From assembly GCA_036971475.1 (NCBI GenBank), contig JBAIZL010000001.1, positions 144,320,692 through 144,384,691 on the forward strand: 64,000 nt of DNA, given 5' to 3'. This stretch comes from Prosapia bicincta (Eukaryota; Arthropoda; Insecta; Hemiptera; Cercopidae). Positions 1 through 11,093 of the stretch are shown here, in pieces; positions within the stretch are counted from its first letter, which is position 1; each line of letters begins with the position of its first letter. The position numbers were made by a program, and so were the translations under genes. Below the pieces are notes generated by a model. It was not told the origin of the DNA. It did no database searches and saw nothing but the letters and a program-made list of their open reading frames with translations.

Positions 1-2828
1 CTATTGTGTTTTGTTTAATAATGTCTACTGTGTTTTGTTTAATGACATTAAAATCTTCAAAATAGAGACAGTCTCGTTACAAACAAGGCATACAACTTTG
101 TTATTGTTGTCGATCATAAAATAGTCATGGGTCCACCTTTCATTAAAAGCAGGGCACTCTAAATCAACTTTTCATTTTTTACAATAAGCCATTGTTATGA
201 AAAATAAAACAAACAAAATAAAAGTCACTGTCCACAATCATCATGCACTTCGCGAAACATCAACCTACACTCTCACTAATCGTAACTGACTCTGGAAAGC
301 GACTGACAAGAATATTTAGAAGAATTTAGAAAGAAAGCAAAGCATGATGAGTCATGGAAGGGTACGTTCATGCGACAAGGCTAATTTGGTCTTGCCTCAA
401 GTACAGCTGGGGTAAGTATAACAGCGCCGAGATCTTTGGCCTTACACTTACAGTCCGTGCTGACCACTTATTATTGCTCAATGGTTGATCGCTACTTGTT
501 TACAGCTAGCTTTTACACATAGAGAAAAGAAGTGACAAGTGAGGGAAGAGTACTGTACTCATATTCAATGGTAAAAATACTTAAAAGGAAATATATAGCG
601 AAATTATTATTTTTTTCAGTATGCTAGCTTTCCGCGGGCCCAAAAAAATTAGTTCGTTGGCCGGTGGTGGCTTGCTATAGTAGATTGGAGACTGCTGGTT
701 TAGGGCGAGAAGACGCATGATTAAAAGCGTAATAAATGTTTGGTTTAACACTTTTCATCGTGCAGAGGTAATTCAATTTGGGAGACTCTATCTGTTTTGA
801 TTATAGGTAACAAAAATAATTTAATATTACCATAAAAGTTGTCTCCTTTTAGTTTACCCTTACTTTGAAATGTTAGAAAAGATCCAATAGAACTTAATTA
901 TGATTGGAAATTGTGTTATTATTATTCTTTATAACAATTTACTTTTCTGTCGAGTTGTTGGGCTTGTTGAATTTTGTTTTTGTTTTATTTGCTACAAATA
1001 TTGATAATATTGAAACTAATATGTTTATTTAAAGGAGCTTCAGATTATTCATTGTTTTACTATATAACTTTATTCCGAAAGTAAACGTTTAACACAGAAA
1101 TACAATATAAATGTCTGCTATGTTTTCCCAACTCTTTATTGCAAACGGCCATTATTTTTTCGCATTATGACAAGCCGACTTTTATCCTCCGTGTACATCC
1201 TCCTGTACGTGATCCACTTAAATGGTACAGTTCTCTCTATACATCTACATAAAGTTGAACATGGTATTCAGTGATCGGAAATATACATAAATGAAAATAC
1301 ATATTTTACCAGCGGTTTATAGCTTTATTTTCGACTTAGCATAAACGTTTACGAGTGTGTACGTTGCCCTTTCACTCCCGAGAGTATTTTTGTTGAGTAG
1401 AAGATATTTACTCAAGTCCATGATCTTTTTCACCGTTTTACGGTTTGTCACATCCAGACTAAATATATTTAAAATACTAAAACGAAGTACACGTGTTGTA
1501 TACTTATTGGTTGGAATATATTTAAAACGTTGATAAACGTAAACCTGTTATAAAGCAGAACTGTGTTTCAATAGAGTACACCACTCTTTTATGTCTTGTA
1601 GAACGACGTATGATGGACCACGAGCTCTGGATTTGACTACATACATTTTTAGGCAGTGGCTATGACCTATTACTAAAGTTTAGCTCCACTTAAACACGAA
1701 ACCATCAGATATGCTGTATCTTTGTATTTTCAGAGTAAAGACGTAATGTGAGGTATTATTAAAACTGAGTAGAGAAATATTTTCTATTAATTTTTGTATA
1801 GTTTTGTTTGTAGCTTGAAACGATAATTCAATGAGTAAAAAGAAAGCGAAAGAGTATGGATTTAAATTAGGTACAGATTTGCTTATGTAGCATGTAAGGA
1901 ATTTATGGCATCAAATCAGCTGGGCAGATTTCATAAAGTAAACCGACTCTATATACAGAAAACTATGGACTGAAACTTGAAAACATAAAATTATATCGTT
2001 GGTTTTGTTTTATGTGTAATAGGTGATTTTTAGTCAAAATTATTACTTTGTTAGGTTAGGTTGCTTTGTTCCGTGACATTACCGCAACCTACGTTGCATT
2101 CTGTCAAAGAAACGTCAAGCTGACAAAGTAGTTGTGTCAGACAATCCTACTGTTGTCAACGGAGACAAATGAAATATATTACTAAGGCAAAGTCACTGAA
2201 TCGTCTTACTCAACTTGACATGTAATTTATGTAATGCGGAAAACGTTGTAGAGGGAAACGCAAGACGTTGTGACAAGACTCATCAATGCGTTTGAAAACA
2301 CATTCATTCCTTTGTTTTAATATTCATTTTACACTTTTGGGGTATGTGGTTAGTTGTAATTTTACGATGTGTATTAAACATATTACAGGTGTAACATTTA
2401 TGCATTCTAAAATATGATTCTGATTTTCTTCTGGTTATATATATATATATATATAACTCATGAAAAATTTTAAAACGAAATATATATTCGCCTGAAAAGT
2501 TAATGTATTAGGAAAAGAAATATTTTACCACATGCGACTGATACTTCTTAAATTAGTAAACCGATGAAATAAAATATCATTTGTTTAACCAATATTTCAT
2601 TTACGTATATAGATTACGTTTTGAAAAGTTGGTAGTGAGGAGTCGTGTTTGATTTTCCTGCAGAAGGAAGATTAGTTTTCTTCTTTTCTCCCGATTTAAA
2701 CTCTCAATTTAATCATAGTACTAAGGCTTTAAAATACTTAGTATGATATCGTAACACTTTTATTTTATTTTCCCTAGAAGATAGAAAACTGGACTGGCTT
2801 CAAAATAGTTCCTAGTATAGCATAACAT
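1..2828. other. AT-rich non-coding stretch
   Basis: I see no gene, RNA or mobile element here. The only simple repeat is a (TA)10 tract at about 2436-2455. A strong splice-donor-like GTAAGT follows a short open frame at 344-411 (see findings), but nothing else supports an exon. Confidence 0.6.
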
Positions 2829-2891
2829 ATTTATTTATTTATTCTAATGGCACGTACAAAATACCATTAGTTATACACGCTGTAATAAACC

Positions 2892-3562
2892 TCATGCTTC
2901 CCAGTATCGTTCATGTTCAGTTGTCTTTGATAGTGCTGGACACACCTTAAGGTGACTTCTATCCATGTGTTGTTGTAGGCAAAGGCTGCAGTATGGGTCC
3001 TCAGCTAGTCCAATGCGGTATAGGTGTCTTCGTAGAAGGTCGTGTCCTGTAATGAGGCGGAAGGTGGAAACCGCTACGTTTCTAGGGCCCTCAGGTTTTG
3101 TCATTATGGCATCTTCCCATTGTTTCCCTTGTGTACGATCCACTATATCTTTTACATGTTGGATTTTGATGGCTTTTTTAACATCGGTAAAAATATATGT
3201 ATCCAGTCGGTTTCCGGATATTTACTATGTATAGTTTCAAGTGCAAGCTGTTTTAGTTGATCTTTCTCTGTTTCCTTTTTCTTCACTTGGTCACAAAGTT
3301 GCAGTGAGTATTCTATCTGTTTGGATTCAGTTGGATTTTGCGGCAGTGGAAGAGGCCAGCGTTCATTAAGGCTGCTACAATTCAATCTCTCAAATGAATG
3401 TGTAGCTTTTTGGATAAAACCATTTTGTGTTTTTATTCTAGCTACCGAGGTTGTATTGTAGGTTTTCCAGTATTGGGCATGAGGTATTCTCTGGAATTTC
3501 TCAAAGAGTTGCCGACAGCGACTTTTTATTATACTGGCCAGTGCATCCAAGGTCTGATTCAA
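2892..3562 (-). pseudogene. LINE ORF2 C-terminus with truncated RNase H and zinc motif
   Basis: Two minus-strand open segments, 3562-3152 and 3143-2892, form the end of ORF2. The first ends in DWIHIF followed, after a one-base frame change, by TD, which is where the RNase H (Y/F)TDGS motif begins. The next residues do not continue RNase H but run straight into the post-RNase H segment ending GKQWEDA, so the body of RNase H appears deleted. The second segment has STFRLITGHDLLRRHLYRIG and a Cys/His cluster (C-x2-C-x8-H-x3-C), the usual C-terminal zinc-like motif of this superfamily. Confidence 0.7.
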
Positions 3563-3589
3563 TGACTGTTCGATTTTTATGTCTGCCTT

Positions 3590-4890
3590 ATATTTAAAGG
3601 TTTTATACCAGAAAACAAGATCGTCGGCATATAGTAGGCACTTGATTCCACATACCTTCTTTAGTGTTGTTACTAGGTCGTCTATATAGACGTTAAAGAG
3701 TGTTCAACTCATCACTGCTTCTTCTGGTAGGCCGGTTTGCAGTTTTTTGTGTTTTGATAGGTTATTTGCATATTTGACCCTGCACGATCTTTGTCAAATG
3801 AATGATTCTATCCACTGCAGCATTGTGGATGTGATACCCATTTCAGAAAGTTTTAGAGTTACTTTTCCTGTGCAGACTAGATCATACGCTGATTTAAGAT
3901 CAACAAACACAGCTGTTAATATTTTTTTATGACCTAGTGCATCCTTGATGTGTTGCGAAAGTTTTGCCACTTATTGATTTGTGGAGCAGTTAGTTCTGAA
4001 GCTTGCTTGTTCCTCTGCTAAGTTATTGTTGGTTTCGAGGTACCAGTTTAATCTGTTGTTCACCATTCTCTCTATTGCTTTAGCAATGATGCTGGTGAGA
4101 GATATACGTCTGTATCTGTTGATTTGAGAGTGGTTCTTGTTTTTCTTAAGGGCAGGTATAACATTTGCAGTTCTCCAATTGCTGGGTACAAAGCCACTAT
4201 CCCAAACTTTATTGAATAGTTTGAGAAGAACTTCTGTGTGCAGCCATGCCTAGGTTTTTCAAGAATTCTGGGTGAATGTTGTCTGCTCCAGGGGATTTCC
4301 TTGTCTTTAGCTGCTTTATGGCAAGGGCCAACTCATTTTCATTAAATGGTGCCTCGAATATGTCTAACAAATCTGTGTCATTTTTATTTGTAGCACTGCT
4401 ATGTATTATTTGCTTCAGAGATTTAGTCATTTTCCTAATATGTGCATTCTTCTTTTGTGCTTGTTTATGTTACAGCAAATGCATTGGCTATTTCAGCATC
4501 AGACGTTACTTCCTTGTTTTTGTATTGTATAGGGCCCGTCTTAGGGCAGGAAAGTTCGTTTAAGATGTCGGCCAGGTATTTGTGCGTGCGAGAACTATCT
4601 GACCGTAAATTAATATTGGATATTAATGCATTGAAGCAGTTTCTTTTGGCATTTAAGATTTCCTGTCTTAAGATAGCACATTGATGTTTTCAAGCTTGAA
4701 CATCCTGCACAGCTTTTGTTCTTTCAGCTTCGATTCCGAGCGCTTCTAGTTTCAATTTTAAGGCTTGAATTTCTGCTGTCCAAAAGCGTGTATATTGGCT
4801 TACTTCGCCACGTGGGACACTTTGTTTTGCACAATAAATTATATTTTTCGTTAGAGCTTCATTGATAACTTCTGGATGGTTGGTAAAATC
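3590..4890 (-). pseudogene. Reverse transcriptase region of LINE ORF2 (broken)
   Basis: The linker between endonuclease and RT runs from about 4890 to 4430 in alternating frames and contains a KYxPxWTxEIQ-like segment typical of these LINEs. At 4430-4209 the frame reads NELALAIKQLKTRKSPGADNIHPEFL, the usual entry to the RT domain. The catalytic motif LLYADDLVFW is at about 3614-3640, with YADD at 3620-3631. Stops, for example in the FNVYIDD-preceding segment near 3700, and frame changes interrupt the domain repeatedly. The function was target-primed reverse transcription of the element RNA; this copy cannot make the protein. Confidence 0.8.
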
Positions 4891-4899
4891 AATACTAGT

Positions 4900-5665
4900 T
4901 TACAATAATATTTCATCAAGTAACTTAAAAAATTTTGACCAGTTGGCCTTCTTGAAATTCCATGATGGCTTAGTGGAGGGTGTTTGTCGTTTCCTATTAA
5001 AGTTGATTGCTATATCTGCAATTACGGGTCTATATAGAGACCCTGGGCAGATGGCTATGATTCTTTCGGTGTTGTGCCTTATATCGCTGGATACTATAAG
5101 CAGATTTGGATTTGTCGTTGAGCCGTTATAATGAAGGTAGGTAGCCGGATCTTCATTTTTGTAGATGAGGTCCATTGCTTTAGTGGTGTGTATATCATCA
5201 ATTTCTTTTCCCGCTGCATTCGTGTCAGAATAACCCCATTTGGGAGAATGGGCATATAAGTCCCCTATTAGAATGGTTTTAGAGGTAAAGGTTAGTGCTT
5301 CAAGATGTGGTACATTTTTAGGTGGGCTGTAATCAGAGTAAATCTTGAAGTGGTTTTCATTTTTCCAGACATGTAGTTTAACAATCTCACATGTATCCTC
5401 TGTATCTCCCTTTTCTTTTATGATTTCAAATTTTGTAGTCAGGATGTTTCGGACTCCTGTTATGATCCCGCTTACCACTTGTCTAAATTTTGGGAGGGGA
5501 TATATGCTATATCCTGGGAATTGGTAGGTTGGAAACTATCATCAGTGGCGTTGGCCTCCATTACAGTGAAACCTCGATGTTGTGTGTTTGTAATAGGTCT
5601 TGAAGTTGTGTCTTCTTGTCTTGAGAAATGCCTCCAGCATTCCAGTGGATGACAAGTAGGTGTAG
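4900..5665 (-). pseudogene. APE-type endonuclease domain of LINE ORF2 (broken)
   Basis: This is the target-nicking endonuclease of the non-LTR element. The N-terminal motif IHWNAGGI lies near 5630-5660 in one frame, and the rest is open from 5478 to 4900 in another. Visible landmarks are ILIGDLYAHSPKWG, where the family usually has GDxNAH, so the conserved Asn is Tyr here, and LLIVSSDI. The usual SDH motif before RPVIADI is degraded to GSLY. With the Asn and Asp-His residues lost, this copy should be catalytically inactive. It is followed downstream on the same strand by the RT region. Confidence 0.8.
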
Positions 5666-5680
5666 TGTTTCATTCTGCAA

Positions 5681-5852
5681 ATAACGTTTAGGGGTTTCCC
5701 ATTTAACTCTCATCTTCGTCTTCATGGCTGAGGTTTAGTGCTAGTTAATAGACTTCTTTGCCGTCAAAAGAGATGTTGCCCAGGGTACACCACGTGGAGG
5801 TGAGTCCCCAAATATATATATAGTACCCCTCTATACATATTTCGTACCCCTC

Positions 5853-5856
<4 letters not shown>
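5681..5856. other. Short spacer beside the LINE
   Basis: Sequence between the readable LINE 5' side and the TA tract. It may be the remains of the element's upstream region, but no motif is recognisable. It ends in two direct copies of a unit reading GTACCCCTCT(A/G)TACATA near 5823-5860, just before the TA tract. Confidence 0.4.

Positions 5857-5911
<55 letters not shown>
5857..5911. repeat. (TA)n microsatellite
   Basis: An uninterrupted TA dinucleotide run of about 55 bp, preceded by the two short GTACCCCTCT direct repeats. Confidence 0.95.
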
Positions 5912-5913
<2 letters not shown>

Positions 5914-5973
5914 TTTATTTTGGTATGAACTGAAAAAATCTTACTATTTATTAGGAATATACTGTGGTTGAAT

Positions 5974-6199
5974 TTATTAATAAATACACAAAAACCACTT
6001 AATCACAAACTCTCTTTATTTCACCCTTATAAGTATACAATTCAGTTATCAAGTAACATTCCTCAGAGGGATAACATACAAAGGCAATCTTTGTATGATA
6101 TCCTCTCAGGATGGTTACTTTGTAACTGAAATGTACATAAGGATAAAATAAAGAAAGTTTGTGGTTAAGAGGTTTTTGTGTATTTATTAATAAAATATT
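5974..6199. repeat. Foldback element, near-complete hairpin of about 225 bp
   Basis: The left arm from about 5974 reads TTAATAAATACACAAAAACC and the right arm ending near 6195 carries its reverse complement with scattered mismatches. Complementarity continues almost to the centre near 6085, so the whole unit is one long inverted repeat. There is no coding capacity. Each arm carries a hammerhead-like motif pointing outward (right arm +, 6099-6144; left arm -, core at 6060-6066), the layout also seen in the PLE-related foldbacks at 15.4 and 16.9 kb. I infer an internally deleted PLE relative; an unrelated MITE is the alternative. Confidence 0.75.
6099..6144 (+). ncRNA. Hammerhead-like motif, family gamma
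   Basis: The core reads CUCAGGA at 6105-6111, one base off CUGANGA; the inverted copy in the other arm has the exact CUGAGGA. One extra base (6112) is followed by a hairpin GGUUAC-UUU-GUAACU (6113-6127), then GAAA (6128-6131). The palindrome AUGUACAU spans 6131-6138, and A6139 would be the cleavage-site base. The flanks UAUCCU and AGGAUA then pair perfectly as stem I. The right copy has the intact GAAA and the left copy the intact core, so neither is fully canonical. Activity is not shown. Confidence 0.45.
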
Positions 6200-9100
6200 T
6201 GTTACTTATGACTGTAATATTTGTCTTTAGTCATTCATACTCTTTATGTGACGTAATGTTATTTAAATATTTTTGTTACAAACAAGGAAGGTTAATTATA
6301 ATATATTATAAATAATAATATCCTAAGTAACAAAGGCCTGCCAATGTTTTCTCAATTGATAATTTGCTCAATATCTTCTGTATAAATAAGGTAAGAATTA
6401 TCTTGTAAGACTATACGGAAGTATGTGGAGTGGAATCGGGCTCAACTTAGAATACACTGTGGGCGGTAAGTAATAACCGGTGGGATGCTTGCCAGAAGAG
6501 AATTCGGATAACAGTTAAATTGTTCTCCAAGTCATTGGAAATTTGGTCAATGTTGAAAGTAGATCAAAATTTAAATACCCAATTTAAAACCATATTTGTC
6601 TCGTTGTGTTCATTATAATTATATTTCTTTTATTACATACTTGTAGTCATCTTGTTACTACCAGTAGAAGTTTAACTTGAAAATAGCAATATATTAATAA
6701 AACTTTAAAGAGGATATAGAAGTGGATCAAAACCGTTATATAACTGAATAAGAAACCATAAATAAATATGGATTTTCTCTGATGTTTATTAAATAAATTG
6801 TGAATATACTGAGGTTTACGTAAACTAAAGTAAATTCGTTATCGACATACCAGATATGAAAAACACAATGTTTCTCTCTGACTTTACATGGAATCGAATC
6901 TGAGACTTCATAGAAGCACTTCTAACTCTGAACAAATAATTAAATAGCAACCATGTTTGTGCAGGAGAAACAGGAATAAATGCAGTAATCAGTTCTATTG
7001 TTTGTCCTTGTAGCACGAATCGCTTTTTGTGTGCATAATTAGGTAATATTTATAATGTATACTTTACGGTTGCAAAAAAATATCATAGATATAAATAGAG
7101 TTATGTGACACAAACATACATTTTCTAATTTTTGAGTATCCCAAACTCATAAAATATTTTACTCATTTGGTCATTTCTAATTAGGAATATGTTATAAATG
7201 AAAAATGGATGCATGCAGTATTCTGCCAATAAATGAAGTTTGTTAATACTAGAAGTTTACTTGAGTCTCCAGATAAAGAGTTAATTTATAATTAATTTAA
7301 ATACGTTTAAACCTATTTCATATAAATACGAAAGTTTGTGGGTCATGAATAGGGAACAAATTTAATTTTTGGGTTAGAAGGTAAAAGGTAATTATTTCTG
7401 GAACAATTGACGGGTTAAATAATTATAAATAAGGTTTATGTAGTGTTTCTTGTAGCTACTACATCGTTAAAGTGAGGTGAATGAGAAAGTTAGTGCGTAC
7501 GAAGATCAGATGAATTCTACGAGCGGGTAAGATTAGTTTCTCGAAATATTTCAACAGGAATCAAAGAGAGTATTTTAATTATTTAGCCATTACGTAAAGT
7601 ATATAGTATCGTTACGAGAAAATACAACCTCAAGTATCTTTCTGTTGCATCCTGAAGAGGCCCTACCTTAAACTCTCCATATAAAGGCACATGCGTCAGG
7701 AATTCTTAAGACGTTGTTAAAAGGGTGATATATCACATTGATTGCTTTAAAGTTAAGTCATAAAAAATAGCATACTAGCCCCACGTAATATTTTAATAAA
7801 TTGCAATAATCGAAATGAGAAAGATAGTGTAGTCAGAAAATATTTCAGAAATTTTAGTAGCAGTAGTAGGTTGACACTACCATAGCAGAAATAATCAGTG
7901 AACGATAACAGAATAAACGTTGAGAAGGTTCTTTGGATTGGCACCAGTGATAAAATGTTTGATTTTAAAAACAATAAGGTATCACTTTAATAATACATTT
8001 TTTGTCTGAATTGAAGTTTTCATAATAAACGGTCACTTCATTATATAATTTGGTAAAATCACACATTTGCTGCCTTTGGCAATGGAAATTCCTACTGTAG
8101 GGAAATATGTTAGATATTTCAATTATCCTGCATAATCCGTTCATAATAACATTGACCGTGGTCTTGTTTGGTTCCCGCTAAATAATCATATCTGTTTGTT
8201 GATATGCTATGTCCTATAGTTTTCTTGTTAGCTTTATATTTCTATAAGCAGCAACCACACAAGAAATATTTGAAGCAGTTTTATTATAGAATGGTTATTG
8301 GTCTTTTAAATCTGTCTGGTTAAATCTGAAAGTTAATACCCTTACAAATATTTTCCAAATGTTGAATTTAGATAAAATTGTTTACTTACGTACACCCTCG
8401 TACAACGCCTATAACTAACGTGAATTATTCTATTACAAATAAACGAGCATATCCGTCTGGAGCTGTGCAACTAAAAAGGAATGTCAAGAAAACTCGTAAT
8501 GCTATATTCAATTTAACATGTTTCATTTTTATTGAAATAGGATTTATTTATATTGGAAATACTTTTCCATGTCTCGTTTTATCTCAATTTATTTTTACGA
8601 GGGCGTTTTCATAATAACATCTCACCGTACGTTTCCTATCCTCTTTTAAGGTTTACAAAAAATCGAATTCATGATTTTAAACATGTTTCCTACTTATGAT
8701 CTCCGAAAAACCTATAACTATTGCCTAGCCAATACACTATATATACTTTAGTATAAATTTATACATAGATCCCTGAATAAATTAGTTTTATAATTTAATA
8801 ACTGTATGTTCGAATATTATTTTGAATATTAGGTATATTATTAATTACTTAAATATATTTTAATTTATTTTAATTCCAATAGCATTTAACCTAACAATGT
8901 ACAGGGAGTAAAGAAGAACGACTAACGTTTTCAAAGCACTGCTATCTAAAATATCTTATACACATAAAATAATTACTTCATGTACGTCATTTCGGTGTTA
9001 CCGCTTTTTTACTGATTATTAGTAGCATCGATGGCGATAGATCCAAATTTATTTGACTGAATGAAAGCATGGAAAATTTGTAGCATTACTACATAAATTC

Positions 9101-9742
9101 TCTATTGAAGATGAGTTTAATCATTATTAATAATAATATTTAGACATCTTAAACCCTAAAGGATTTCTGTTAGAAAAGTAACATGTTAATGATGTTTTGA
9201 AAAATATCAAATAAGGAGCCCTTTTCGGGCTATAAATGTTTTGAAAACATTTAAGGGAGTATTGACCAACTTCCCAAAACTTATGTCGATCTGAATTATA
9301 ATGTGGTAGTATCTGAATTATAAACGACGGACAGGTAGTCCGACCGAAAGACAGATAGACAGACACAGATTCATTCTGAAAATAATGTTAAATCTTCACT
9401 TCTTTTGTAAAGCATTAAACCAAAAGAATAAAAGGGTATATGACTAATCGGATTAAATCATGGTTAGGGGTTGTTGTCAAAAATCTATTGTTGGGAGCGT
9501 TTTAATGGTACAATTATTGATCTTCCCCTAAAGGAATAGGCAAGATATATAAACAGATCATCACACATTAGTTACAAACGTCTGACCAAGACGAATATAT
9601 CAAAATATTCGTTTTAATATACGTAGATATTTAATAATGAGTAGAGATAGGAGGTATTACAAAAATTAGTATTGAGTTGACGATAGGGTAAATCAAGTTT
9701 AAGTTTCATCAGACAGATAGGTACTCTTCATAAAGAGCGCGC

Positions 9743-9744
<2 letters not shown>
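6200..9744. other. AT-rich non-coding stretch
   Basis: No gene, RNA or element recognised. All open frames are short (under 80 codons) and without recognisable motifs. A tRNA B-box-like string near 6890 has no partner A box. Confidence 0.6.

Positions 9745-9822
<78 letters not shown>
9745..9822. repeat. Compound (CA)n-(TA)n microsatellite
   Basis: About 40 bp of CA followed directly by about 37 bp of TA. The TA run ends exactly where the PLE I terminal sequence (TCGTGATATG) begins. Confidence 0.95.
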
Positions 9823-9824
<2 letters not shown>

Positions 9825-9950
9825 TGATATGTATTCTTGTGTATTAATAAAGAACTAAGTCAAAATACAAATACAAGAATTATAATTGAATGGTATAACG
9901 CATGGCAAGACCTTATCCATGGTTCTCTCTTATCGAATATAATATCTTAA

Positions 9951-10500
9951 ATGTTTTTACAATATATATATGATAAAATAAATAAAATTATACAGACATT
10001 TGATAAAAACTGTTATTGGTTTAGATATATAGATGATGGTTTGTATATATCTAATCATAATGGTATAAACGTAATAACTATTTTAGATAAAATAAATGAG
10101 ATAAATAAAAATATTATTTTACTTATGAAATGGAGAAAAATAATAAGATAAACTTTCTAGATATAACAATTATAAGACATAATAATGAATTTAAATTTAA
10201 CATATATCGTAAACCGACACAAATTAACCAAATTATACCTAATAATTCTAACCATCCATATAATCAAAAAATGGCTGTATTATACCATTTATTATATAGA
10301 TTACATAAAATACCTATGACTAATTGAAACAAAACAAGAGAGAAAAAAATTATCTATCAAATTGCAATTGAGAATTTGTATAAAAAGAAAACTGTTGCTA
10401 AAGTTAAATATAATATTTTAGAGAAACAAAATAATAATCTAATTTACAAATATAATGATGAAAATGTCATATGGACTTCATTTACATTTTTTTGGTAAAG
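9951..10500 (+). pseudogene. PLE reverse transcriptase, C-terminal part (broken)
   Basis: Translation from 9951 gives WFRYIDDGLYIS, the RT catalytic motif in PLE form. The frame then shifts near 10130 and continues as INFLDITIIRHNNEFKFNIY, then RKPTQINQI and NHPYNQKM, a run characteristic of PLE RTs (FLD, RKPT and SNHP landmarks). It hits a stop at 10325-10327. Further RT-like sequence continues to about 10500 with another stop. The N-terminal RT motifs are not present upstream of 9951; a stop lies immediately before it. Confidence 0.8.
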
Positions 10501-10591
10501 AAATAAAAAAGATCAAAAAATTTTTTAAAGGTAGCAACATAAAATTTACATATAATACTAATAATAAACTAATAAATATAATATTATTAAT

Positions 10592-10876
10592 ATGCATGAA
10601 AAAAACTGTGTATATAAATTAGAATGTGATTATTATAATAAAGTTTATATTGGACAAACTAAGAAAGAACTTGAAGATAGGTTTAAAGATCATTTTAATG
10701 CATATAAAAAGACAGAAATTTATAAATTGAAATTTCCTAGTCATTGTATTAATAGTAATCACATATTTCCGAATATAGATAAGAGTTATGAAGCTTTAGA
10801 AATACATAAATATAATACTAATAATGAGTTGATAAATGAACAAATACAAGTAAAATCTAAATTTGATAATATATAA
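10592..10876 (+). pseudogene. GIY-YIG endonuclease of PLE I
   Basis: The open segment has CVY at residues 6-8 in place of GIY, YIG at residues 19-21, and then Arg30 and His34 in the DRFKDHF string. These match the GIY-YIG nuclease that PLEs use to nick target DNA. It lies directly downstream of the RT remnant, as in Penelope itself. The ATG at 10592 is probably not a natural start; it is an internal Met of the former RT-endonuclease polyprotein. Gly to Cys in the first motif may already impair the nuclease. Confidence 0.8.
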
Positions 10877-10987
10877 GGTGTTTGTAATGTTAGGGCAGCA
10901 AAATAAAAGTTTAACAACATTGTAATGGATTTGGCATTGCTATTTATTTGATCAAAGTTGCACATATATTAATTTTAATTGTTTAAT

Positions 10988-11032
10988 ATTCCTGATGATG
11001 TTGGTACTGTTAGCCAACGAAAAGCTTTGAAT
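10988..11032 (+). ncRNA. Hammerhead-like motif, family alpha (best copy)
   Basis: It sits at the right end of PLE I. The core CUGAUGA is at 10992-10998, followed by one extra U (10999) and a hairpin with stem GUUGG/CCAAC (11000-11004 and 11014-11018). GAAA is at 11019-11022. The self-complementary AAGCUU (11022-11027) could form stem III between two molecules. U11028 is the potential cleavage-site base. AUUC before the core pairs perfectly with GAAU at 11029-11032 as stem I. All invariant hammerhead residues are present. The extra U and weak intramolecular stem III are the deviations. Hammerheads are known in PLEs; catalysis here is inferred. Confidence 0.55.
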
Positions 11033-11093
11033 TGTAAATGCAATTATAATTTTTGTATTTGTATTTTGACTTAGTTCTTTATATATATATATA

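Larger units (their letters stand above)
2829..5680 (-). mobile_element. Decayed I/Jockey-type non-LTR retrotransposon
   Basis: Read on the minus strand this stretch encodes, in order, an APE-type endonuclease, a linker, a reverse transcriptase with YADD, a short RNase H start and a C-terminal Cys/His motif. That is the ORF2 order of I/Jockey-superfamily LINEs that carry RNase H. The 3' end is at the low-coordinate side, where an AATA-type simple tail (2829-2844) follows a short 3' UTR. The 5' side fades near 5680, where an endonuclease N-terminal motif (IHWNAGGI) is still readable, so the 5' UTR and any ORF1 are missing. Numerous stops and frame changes show the copy is dead. Clade is inferred from motif order, not from a tree. 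Confidence 0.85.
9823..11081 (+). mobile_element. Penelope-like element I (decayed, internally short)
   Basis: The body encodes a PLE-type RT C-terminal half (RYIDD motif) and a GIY-YIG endonuclease, the diagnostic PLE combination. It is bounded by 43 bp inverted repeats, left about 9848-9890 and right about 11040-11081, differing at one or two positions. Both ends abut TA microsatellites (9786-9822 and 11080-11093). The right end carries a hammerhead-like motif (10988-11032). The RT N-terminal half is absent and the frame is broken in several places, so the copy is non-autonomous and dead. The same terminal sequence recurs at 12.8 and 49.6 kb. Confidence 0.85.

Noticed and set aside
2050..2062. 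Two TTAGG units (insect telomere-like)
   Set aside because: Only two copies; too short to mean anything.
6880..6905. tRNA B-box-like GATTCGATTCC on the minus strand
   Set aside because: No matching A box, acceptor stem or cloverleaf can be drawn.
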